Shown here: piece after piece, positions 6,723-11,925 of the stretch
Numbering within the stretch: position 1 is the first letter of the stretch
Layout: each line of letters begins with the position of its first letter
Origin: an uncultured Nocardiaceae bacterium
GTDB lineage: Bacteria > Actinomycetota > Actinomycetes > Mycobacteriales > Mycobacteriaceae
Reading direction: 5' to 3'
Assembly: GCA_936936565.1 (NCBI GenBank)
Contig: CAKZIX010000207.1
Location: 1-15,966 of the forward strand
DNA length: 15,966 nt
The notes under the pieces: model-generated
Database searches by the model: none
Seen by the model: the letters and a program-made list of their open reading frames with translations, nothing else
What the model was told of the DNA's origin: nothing
Program-made: the position numbers and the translations under genes

Positions 6723-7943
6723 ATGCAGACCGATGTCCTGGTGGTCGGTGCCGGTCCCGCCGGTTCGGCGGCGGCGGCGTGGGCGGCGCGCTCCGGCCGC
6801 GAGGTGGTACTTGCGGACGCGGCGACGTTCCCGCGGGACAAGGCCTGCGGCGACGGCCTGACGCCGCGTGCGATCGGCGAGCTGGACCGGCTCGGTTTGG
6901 GTGACTGGGTGCGCGAGCGCACCGTGAACCGCGGCCTGCGGATCGCCGGGTACGGGCGCGAGTTCGAGTTGAGCTGGCCGGGCGGTTCGCTGCCGGCGAT
7001 CGGATCTGCTTGTCCCCGAACCGAATTGGATGATCGTATCCGCGCCACGGCGGTGGATTCGGGCGCCAAGATGGTCGAGGGTGCGCGCGCCACCGGCGTC
7101 ACGATCGACGGCGGCCGCGTCACGTCGGTGCGATTCGCGACGTCGTCGGGCCTGCAAACCATCGGCTGCCGCACGCTGCTGGTGGCCGACGGCGTGCGCT
7201 CCACGCTGGGCAAGCAACTGGGCCGCACCTGGCACCGCAACACCGCCTACGGCGTCGCCGCCCGCGCCTACGTGAAGTCGGCGCGCCACGACGATCCGTG
7301 GATCACCTCGCACCTGGAACTGCGCGATCCCGACGGTGCGCTGCAGCCCGGGTACGGCTGGGTGTTCCCGCTGGGCACCGGCGAGGTGAACATCGGCGTC
7401 GGCTCGCTGGCGACGGCGAAGCGGCCCGCGCATGTGGCATTGCGTCCGCTGCTCGACCTGTACGCCGAACAGCGGCGCTCGGAGTGGCAGTTGGACGGTC
7501 CGGTCCGCGCCGTCAGCTCCGCGCTGCTGCCGATGGGGGGCGCGGTGTCCGGCGTGGCAGGGCCCAACTGGGCGCTGGTCGGCGATGCGGCGGCCTGCGT
7601 GAACCCACTCAACGGCGAGGGCATCGACTACGGGCTCGAGGGCGGGCGCCTGGTGGCCGACCTGCTCGACGAGCCCGATCTGTCCGTGGTGTGGCCGGAC
7701 ACATTGCGCCACCACTACGGGCGTGCGTTCTCGGTGGCCCGACGGCTGGCCGGGATCGCGACGGTGCCGGGCACGGTGCGCGCGGGCGGGCCGACGGTGC
7801 TGCGTTCGCAGACGATGCTGCGCATTCTGGTGCGCGTGATGGGCAACCTGGTCACCGACGCGGACGTGGACCTGACGGCGCGGGCCTGGCGCGCGGCGGG
7901 CAAGGCCTCCATGCGTGCCGACGAACGCCCGCCGTTCGCCTGA
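6723..7943 (+). CDS. menJ: MenJ-type menaquinone saturase (geranylgeranyl reductase-family flavoprotein)
   Basis: A 406-residue FAD-dependent reductase. It has the Rossmann GAGPAG motif (9-14), the family motif FPRDKACGDGLTPRA (36-50) and the second FAD motif LVGDAAACVNPLNGEGID (285-302). By homology and position (beside grcC1, as in Rv0561c-Rv0562) it is MenJ, shown in M. tuberculosis to reduce the second (beta) isoprene unit of menaquinone. It acts at the membrane on the lipid quinone. The ATG at 6723 has no ribosome site; CAAGAT 6 nt upstream is a weak leaderless-type -10. The AraC-type gene starts 7 nt after its stop, so the two are probably co-transcribed. Confidence 0.92.
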   Translation: MQTDVLVVGAGPAGSAAAAWAARSGREVVLADAATFPRDKACGDGLTPRAIGELDRLGLGDWVRERTVNRGLRIAGYGREFELSWPGGSLPAIGSACPRTELDDRIRATAVDSGAKMVEGARATGVTIDGGRVTSVRFATSSGLQTIGCRTLLVADGVRSTLGKQLGRTWHRNTAYGVAARAYVKSARHDDPWITSHLELRDPDGALQPGYGWVFPLGTGEVNIGVGSLATAKRPAHVALRPLLDLYAEQRRSEWQLDGPVRAVSSALLPMGGAVSGVAGPNWALVGDAAACVNPLNGEGIDYGLEGGRLVADLLDEPDLSVVWPDTLRHHYGRAFSVARRLAGIATVPGTVRAGGPTVLRSQTMLRILVRVMGNLVTDADVDLTARAWRAAGKASMRADERPPFA

Positions 7944-7950
7944 GGTGCCC

Positions 7951-8403
7951 ATGGCCGCGCGCCGCGTTCCCGAGGACCTGCTGATCCATCTGCGCCGGGC
8001 CCGCGACCACGCCGACCGCAACTACGCCGAGCCCGTCGACCTTGGCGAATTGGCAAGGGCAGCAGGTGTTTCCAAATACCACTTCCTGCGTAGCTTCGCC
8101 GAGGTGTACGGCCGCACGCCGGTGCAGTACGTCACCGAGCGCCGCATCGAGCGCGCCCAGGATCTCTTGCGCGCCACCAACCTGACGGTCACCGAGGTGT
8201 GCATGACCGTCGGCTACTCGAGCCTGGGTTCGTTCTCCGCGAAGTTCCACGCACTGGTGGGGATGTCGCCGAGCGCGTACCAGGCCAAGTTCGCCGACGG
8301 TCCGCCGCACATTCCGGGCTGTTATGTGTTCATGCACGGACTCAGCGACCGGACTACTTCCCCGGCGTCGCGAACACGAGGAACGCGAAGAACGCCAGAT
8401 TGA
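7951..8403 (+). CDS. Small AraC-type regulator (DNA-binding domain only)
   Basis: A 150-residue protein that is almost entirely an AraC DNA-binding domain: first helix-turn-helix about 31-52 (LGELARAAGVSKYHFLRSFA), second about 79-102 (LTVTEVCMTVGYSSLGSFSAKF). No N-terminal sensor domain is present. The ATG at 7951 follows GAGGT closely and lies just after menJ. In actinomycetes such short AraC regulators are commonly encoded beside a VOC protein; here the likely partner VOC gene is 2.4 kb away at 10815, past a minus-strand block. Residues 135-150 are encoded in the 50-bp antiparallel overlap with atpE2 and look like unselected read-through sequence, so the original C-terminus may have been replaced. 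Confidence 0.9.
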   Translation: MAARRVPEDLLIHLRRARDHADRNYAEPVDLGELARAAGVSKYHFLRSFAEVYGRTPVQYVTERRIERAQDLLRATNLTVTEVCMTVGYSSLGSFSAKFHALVGMSPSAYQAKFADGPPHIPGCYVFMHGLSDRTTSPASRTRGTRRTPD

Positions 8404-8617
8404 TGAAGTAGGTGCCCTCGACGATGCCGACCGTCGTGAGGAACGGCGTGAGCAAGCGGCTCTGCGCTTCGGGCTGGCGTCCGACGGCGGCGATCAACTG
8501 CCCGCCGGCGTTGCCGTTACCCATCGTGGCCCCCGCAGCGGCGCCACCGAGAATCAAGCCACCGCCTACCAAAGCCGCACCCGTGATGATCGCGTCCACC
8601 AACGCTTGATCTGCCAT
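8354..8617 (-). CDS. Orphan ATP synthase F0 subunit c paralogue
   Basis: An 87-residue two-helix proteolipid, clearly a c subunit: TM1 about 10-36 with the glycine pattern GGGLILGG, polar loop RQPEAQ (47-52), TM2 about 56-83 with the ion-binding glutamate E67 in VGIVEGTYFINLAF and a C-terminal FATPGK. No other ATP synthase gene is nearby, so this is a second, stand-alone copy; the housekeeping atpE should be in the atp operon elsewhere. Against M. tuberculosis AtpE (numbering +6): G25 is T31, D28 is N34, A63 is T69 and M71 is F77, while E61 (E67) and I66 (I72) are kept. D28 and A63 are known bedaquiline-resistance positions. The ATG at 8617 has an unusually strong GGGGAGG. The gene could make an alternative or mixed c-ring; that is inference. 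Confidence 0.93.
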   Translation of the reverse strand: MADQALVDAIITGAALVGGGLILGGAAAGATMGNGNAGGQLIAAVGRQPEAQSRLLTPFLTTVGIVEGTYFINLAFFAFLVFATPGK

Positions 8618-8636
8618 AACCCTCCCCTTTCTCTCT

Positions 8637-8664
8637 GCGGGAGAAGGGATTTGCGGTCTCCCGC
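8637..8664 (-). promoter_or_regulatory. Stem-loop at the 5' end of the atpE2 leader
   Basis: Perfect 8-bp arms GCGGGAGA/TCTCCCGC (8637-8644 and 8657-8664) with a 12-nt loop. With the predicted transcription start near 8668 the hairpin would sit at the extreme 5' end of the mRNA, a placement that usually protects against 5'-end-dependent decay. It ends about 20 nt before the start codon and leaves the ribosome site free. No T-run follows, so a terminator for the upstream gene is less likely but possible. Confidence 0.55.
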
Positions 8665-8674
8665 TCCTGCCATC

Positions 8675-8680
8675 AGATTA
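8675..8680 (-). promoter_or_regulatory. Candidate -10 box of atpE2
   Basis: TAATCT on the minus strand, overlapping the proximal operator (8679-8695) by two bases. Predicted start near 8668 gives a leader of about 50 nt. The -35 position (about TAGCAA) is poor. Confidence 0.5.
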
Positions 8681-8718
8681 CTACGCAGCGTCGTACTTTG
8701 CTACTACTCTCCGTCGTA
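8679..8718. promoter_or_regulatory. Two tandem 17-bp dyads upstream of atpE2
   Basis: Plus-strand sites TACTACGCAGCGTCGTA (8679-8695) and TACTACTCTCCGTCGTA (8702-8718) share 14 of 17 bases and start 23 bp apart, roughly two helical turns. Each is an imperfect palindrome of TACTACG-type and CGTCGTA-type arms. The first covers the spacer and -10 edge of the atpE2 promoter, so a bound dimer would block it. The TAC...GTA half-sites resemble operators of the BlaI/MecI/CopY repressor family; no such regulator gene is in this window. The sites occupy most of the space between the doxX-like stop codon and atpE2. Confidence 0.75.
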
Positions 8719-8723
8719 GATCC

Positions 8724-9497
8724 TTAGCGGAACTCGTTGCCGACCACTCGCTGCGGTATCCGGTGCAGGTGCGCACGTATGCCGGCTCCGGTGACCACGA
8801 GCCGATCCCCCGCCGGCTCCAACCGGAACTCGTCGAGCGCGCGCGTCTCGACGTCGCCGGTCGCCAGCTTCACGACCAGCCGCCGAAACCCCGGCCGATC
8901 GTCGATCGCGATCTTCGACCACGGCCGCGCACCGTCGAAGCTGTCCACCTGCCACACGCCGTCCTGTTCGGACTGCCGGTGCGTGACCTCGTGATAGCGG
9001 CGAATCCCGTTGTCCGCCATAAAGACACCCACCGCCACGGCAGCCGCACACCACACCGCCACCCCGATCCGGCCCACTCGCACCGCATCGCCGTCGAGCA
9101 GCACCCGCACCAATCGCGACCACCACGGCACCGTGACGACGACGGCCATGATCAGCATGACCACCGGCACCACCCGCACGGGTACGCCGTAGCTGAAGTT
9201 GAGCACGCACACCTGAACGAGCGCGACGATCCCGACGAGCGCCCCCAGCAGTGCCGTGTGCCGGAAGATCAGCAGCACGCCGGCGGCCACCTCCACCAGC
9301 CCGGTGATCACCGTGTACACCGTCGAGGTCGCCATGAACTTCCACAGCATGCCCGGGCCCGTCGACTGGCCCACCTCGACCAGCATCTCGCTGGGCAACG
9401 TGAACGTGACGAACTGCGTGGGCACGACTTTCACCATGCCGAACGCGATCAGCAACAGCGACAGCGGAATTCGGGTAGCCAGCGAGACGGAACGCAT
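8724..9497 (-). CDS. DoxX-like integral membrane protein with C-terminal extension
   Basis: A 257-residue membrane protein with hydrophobic segments at about 5-24, 58-77, 81-100, 107-127 and 144-161. The first four look like a DoxX-type four-helix core (compare IAFGMVKV near 17-24 and GLVEVAAGVLLI near 66-77). Residues about 162-257 form a soluble, beta-like tail (VWQVDSFDG, RLVVKLATGD, FRLEPAGDRLVVTG) that I cannot assign. The ATG at 9497 is chosen because TACCGT sits 6 nt upstream in leaderless spacing and the helix starts at once; in-frame sequence further upstream runs into the neighbouring gene and is not membrane-like. It lies 44 bp after the diguanylate cyclase gene and 106 bp before atpE2, all on the minus strand. 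Function unknown. Confidence 0.8.
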   Translation of the reverse strand: MRSVSLATRIPLSLLLIAFGMVKVVPTQFVTFTLPSEMLVEVGQSTGPGMLWKFMATSTVYTVITGLVEVAAGVLLIFRHTALLGALVGIVALVQVCVLNFSYGVPVRVVPVVMLIMAVVVTVPWWSRLVRVLLDGDAVRVGRIGVAVWCAAAVAVGVFMADNGIRRYHEVTHRQSEQDGVWQVDSFDGARPWSKIAIDDRPGFRRLVVKLATGDVETRALDEFRLEPAGDRLVVTGAGIRAHLHRIPQRVVGNEFR

Positions 9498-9503
9498 GCC
9501 GCC

Positions 9504-9509
9504 ACGGTA
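9504..9509 (-). promoter_or_regulatory. Leaderless-type -10 box of the doxX-like gene
   Basis: TACCGT on the minus strand, 6 nt before the ATG at 9497. There is no ribosome-binding sequence here, so a leaderless transcript starting inside the intergenic gap is plausible even though the gene follows another on the same strand. Confidence 0.45.
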
Positions 9510-9541
9510 GGTGGACGAAACGTTTCCCCAGCTCGGCGCGG

Positions 9542-10741
9542 CTAGCGGGCGCGCCGGTCGTAGCGGCCGCTCCACGTCGTTACCGGGGCCGGACGCCGCA
9601 CCGTCACCACCGGGCCGGCATCGGAGAGCGCCACCGGCGCGAGCGCCGCCGTCGTCAGGTCGACGACGACGTTGTCGCGACCGGCTTCCTTGGCCTCGTA
9701 CATGGCGCGGTCGGCGTGCGCGACCAACCCGTCCACCAGACCCGCCAGATTCGGCTTGGCCGCAGCGAACTCGCGCACCGGCACGCACGCCACCCCGACG
9801 CTGGCGGTCACGGGAGCGCGGTCGGCGGGCGAGGCGATGGCCCGGCGAATCCGCTCGGCCACCCCCGAGGCATGGATGCGGGGCATCACGTCGAGCAGCA
9901 CGAACTCTTCACCGCCGAGCCGAGCCAGTACCGCGGTGCCGCGCACCACCGATTTGATGCGCCGGGCCGTGCGCACCAGCACCTCGTCGCCGACGGAGTG
10001 GCCGAGGCTGTCGTTGATCTGCTTGAACAGATCCAGATCGATGGTCATGGCGATCACGTCGAGGTCGGCGTTGTCGGGATCGCACAGGTCGAGCGCGCCG
10101 GCGTAGAGCCCGCGCCGGTTCAGCAACCCGGTGAGCGGGTCCAGCAGCGACTCGTCGGCAGACGTGCGGAACATCCAGAACCCGAACTGCACGAACGGCG
10201 GCGTGCCGACGATCGCCAATCCGGCGACCAGCACCTTGGCCGCCGCCATCGCCGGATCGTCGACGGCGATCTGTACCGCGAACACCAGCAGCGACGCCAA
10301 CGCGAACAGCGAATGCAGCACCAGCACCTTCGCGTTGTGGAAGAACACGACGTACACCGACAACAGCGTCAGCGCGTTGAGCCCGAACATGCCGGTCAAT
10401 GTTTGCGTGTCGAGCAAACATGCCGTCGTGATCGCGACATCGCTGTAGGCGACGAACAGCAGCGACTGCCGGTAGGAAGGCACCGCTCCGCTCAGCCAGC
10501 GCGCCGCCCACAGCGCCGCGCCCACCGCGAGCAGGATGGTGACACTCCGCTCGGCGGTGGTGTCCGGGCCCGCCGGCGAGCCGAGCATGACGAACGGCAC
10601 GAGCGCGACGGCCCCGGCGCATCCGGCCACCAACCACCGCAGCGGCCACAGCAGCCCACGGGGCTCGACATACTCGATCAACCATCCGTAGCCAATTGGA
10701 GCAGACCACCACGTACGGACCAACGCAAACACGCCATCCAT
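9542..10741 (-). CDS. Membrane diguanylate cyclase (GGDEF domain)
   Basis: A 399-residue protein predicted to make cyclic di-GMP from two GTP at the inner membrane. An N-terminal region of about six hydrophobic segments (roughly residues 32-190) is followed by a GGDEF domain (about 198-360). The active-site motif is intact as GGEEF (276-280), with the upstream DLDLFKQINDSLGHSVGDE block. The inhibitory I-site is degenerate: RxxDxxxRxGG is expected but RGTAVLARLGG is seen, with Ala270 in place of Asp, so product inhibition is probably lost. No EAL domain. The ATG at 10741 is preferred over a TTG six codons upstream. A perfect 15-bp palindrome ends 3 nt before that ATG. The C-terminal 40 residues are proline/arginine-rich and non-conserved. 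Confidence 0.92.
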   Translation of the reverse strand: MDGVFALVRTWWSAPIGYGWLIEYVEPRGLLWPLRWLVAGCAGAVALVPFVMLGSPAGPDTTAERSVTILLAVGAALWAARWLSGAVPSYRQSLLFVAYSDVAITTACLLDTQTLTGMFGLNALTLLSVYVVFFHNAKVLVLHSLFALASLLVFAVQIAVDDPAMAAAKVLVAGLAIVGTPPFVQFGFWMFRTSADESLLDPLTGLLNRRGLYAGALDLCDPDNADLDVIAMTIDLDLFKQINDSLGHSVGDEVLVRTARRIKSVVRGTAVLARLGGEEFVLLDVMPRIHASGVAERIRRAIASPADRAPVTASVGVACVPVREFAAAKPNLAGLVDGLVAHADRAMYEAKEAGRDNVVVDLTTAALAPVALSDAGPVVTVRRPAPVTTWSGRYDRRAR

Positions 10742-10743
10742 CG

Positions 10744-10758
10744 TGCCGGACTCCGGCA
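10744..10758. promoter_or_regulatory. 15-bp palindrome at the start of the diguanylate cyclase gene
   Basis: TGCCGGA-C-TCCGGCA, perfect 7-bp arms around one base. It lies 2 bp upstream of the ATG (10741) and includes the only GGAG that could serve as ribosome site. It could be an operator, or an RNA hairpin hiding the ribosome site, although a one-base loop makes the DNA-operator reading better. Confidence 0.55.
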
Positions 10759-10788
10759 AGTGGCGCGCAATTTCGGAGAAGCACGGGC

Positions 10789-10814
10789 GTGACCGAGACC
10801 GTAACGTCGGTCAC
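10789..10814. promoter_or_regulatory. 26-bp dyad over the VOC gene promoter
   Basis: Perfect 8-bp arms GTGACCGA (10789-10796) and TCGGTCAC (10807-10814) with a 10-bp centre. The right arm touches the ATG at 10815 and the centre contains TAACGT (10802-10807), the proposed -10. A protein bound here would cover the promoter. The AraC-type protein at 7951 is one candidate binder, the VOC gene being its probable usual partner, though AraC sites are more often direct repeats. Confidence 0.65.
10802..10807 (+). promoter_or_regulatory. Leaderless-type -10 box of the VOC gene
   Basis: TAACGT followed by 7 nt and the ATG at 10815, with no ribosome-binding sequence. It lies inside the dyad 10789-10814. 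Confidence 0.5.
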
Positions 10815-11231
10815 ATGATCACCAACGTTTCCCTGGCCACCATCTACTGCCTCGATCAGGACGCCGCCAAGCAGTTCTACGTCGACAAACTCGGCTTCGT
10901 CGAAACCACCGACGTCACCATGGGTGACGGCTTCCGCTGGGTCACCGTCGCCCACCCCAACCACCGTGAGCTGGAACTCACGCTCATGATTCCGGGCCCG
11001 CCGCTGGACGCGGACATGGCCGACGCCGTGCGGCGCGCGCTGCGCAACGGCACGATGGGCGGCGTCGGCCTGGCGACCGACGACTGCCGCAAGACCTTCG
11101 ACGAACTCACCGCCAACGGCGTGGAGTTCGTGCAGGAGCCCGCGGAGCGCCCTTACGGCGTCGAAGCGGTCATCCGGGACAACTCCGGCAACTGGCTGGT
11201 TATGGTCGAGCAGAGGAGTGTCACGGCCTGA
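10815..11231 (+). CDS. VOC (glyoxalase/bleomycin-resistance fold) protein
   Basis: A 138-residue vicinal-oxygen-chelate protein with two beta-alpha-beta-beta-beta modules: residues about 1-58 (NVSLATIYCLDQDAAKQFY...LGF) and about 70-134 (GGVGLATDDCRKTFDEL...GVEFVQEP...VIRDNSGNWLVMVEQ). It is close to actinobacterial glyoxalase-like proteins usually encoded next to a short AraC regulator. The reaction cannot be deduced; metal-ligand positions are not clear enough to name. The ATG at 10815 is used because of the -10 at leaderless spacing and because the fold begins there. Its 3' end overlaps the 3' end of menG by 11 bp, convergent. Confidence 0.9.
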   Translation: MITNVSLATIYCLDQDAAKQFYVDKLGFVETTDVTMGDGFRWVTVAHPNHRELELTLMIPGPPLDADMADAVRRALRNGTMGGVGLATDDCRKTFDELTANGVEFVQEPAERPYGVEAVIRDNSGNWLVMVEQRSVTA

Positions 11232-11913
11232 TCGCGCGGTGTAGCGCGACCACGCCGCCGGTGAGGTTGCGCCACTGCACCTTCGTCCAGCCGGCCGCCT
11301 CGATGGCGCGGGCCAGGGCTTCCTGGTCCGGCCAGGCCAAGATCGATTCCGCGAGGTACACGTAGGCGTCGGGGTTGGACGAGACCGCCTTGGCCACCCG
11401 CGGGATCGTCTTGAGCGCCACGTCTTCGTAGAGCGTCCGGAACGGTGTCCAGACCGGCGTGGAAAATTCGGCAACCACCAGGCGGCCGCCGGGCTTGGTG
11501 ACCCGGGCGAGTTCGCGCAGGCCGGCGCTGTAGTCGGCGACGTTGCGCAGGCCGAAGGAGATCGTCGCGGCGTCGAACACCGCGTCGCCGAACGGCAGCG
11601 CCATCGCATCTCCGGCCACCATCGGGACGTTGCGCCACGCCCCGGCACGCAACATGCCCTTGGAGAAATCGGCGGCCACGCACCAGGCGCCGGAACGCTG
11701 CAGTTCGACCGTCGACACGGCCGTGCCTGCCGCGAGGTCGAGCACCCGCTCCCCCGCATGCAACCCCAGTGCTTCGCGGGTGGCGCGGCGCCACACCCGA
11801 TCCTGTCCGCCGGAGATCACCGTGTTGGTGATGTCGTATCGGCGGGCGACGCCGTCGAACATCGACGCGACGTCGTGCGGATCCTTGTCGAGGTTTGCCC
11901 GTGCTGCGGTCAC
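11221..11913 (-). CDS. menG: Demethylmenaquinone methyltransferase
   Basis: A 230-residue class I SAM-dependent methyltransferase of the UbiE/MenG family, which converts demethylmenaquinone to menaquinone in the last ring step. Motif I is VLDLAAGTA (57-65); the family block FDGVARRYDITN is at 19-30, and FGLRNVADYSAGLRELARVTKPGGRLVVAEFS is the UbiE signature region (about 100-150). Ortholog of M. tuberculosis Rv0558 (also called menH/ubiE). The GTG start at 11913 has TAGGTT six bases upstream. It lies 9 bp after mgtA on the same strand, yet seems to have its own leaderless promoter, which overlaps the mgtA stop. Confidence 0.96.
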   Translation of the reverse strand: MTAARANLDKDPHDVASMFDGVARRYDITNTVISGGQDRVWRRATREALGLHAGERVLDLAAGTAVSTVELQRSGAWCVAADFSKGMLRAGAWRNVPMVAGDAMALPFGDAVFDAATISFGLRNVADYSAGLRELARVTKPGGRLVVAEFSTPVWTPFRTLYEDVALKTIPRVAKAVSSNPDAYVYLAESILAWPDQEALARAIEAAGWTKVQWRNLTGGVVALHRAIRP

Positions 11914-11919
11914 GGACCA

Positions 11920-11925
11920 AACCTA
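11920..11925 (-). promoter_or_regulatory. Leaderless-type -10 box of menG, overlapping the mgtA stop
   Basis: TAGGTT with its TAG formed by the mgtA stop codon (11923-11925), then 6 nt and the menG GTG. No ribosome site precedes the GTG, which would be needed for translation from a mgtA-menG message unless coupling occurs. Confidence 0.5.

Noticed and set aside
4950..8021. A 1023-codon open frame on the minus strand across the reductase and menJ region.
   Set aside because: Only its last 206 codons (the TetR gene) look like a protein with a ribosome site. The rest is Arg/Ala/Pro-rich antisense shadow of the well-conserved aldo-keto reductase and menJ genes, a common effect of high GC.
8354..8617. 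The c-subunit gene as a decayed copy of atpE.
   Set aside because: The frame is intact, the essential glutamate and polar loop are kept, and it has a strong ribosome site and an ordered promoter with paired dyads.
9909..11759. A 616-codon minus-strand frame spanning the diguanylate cyclase, VOC gene and part of menG.
   Set aside because: Crosses three convincing genes in other frames and is compositionally biased; no domain recognised.
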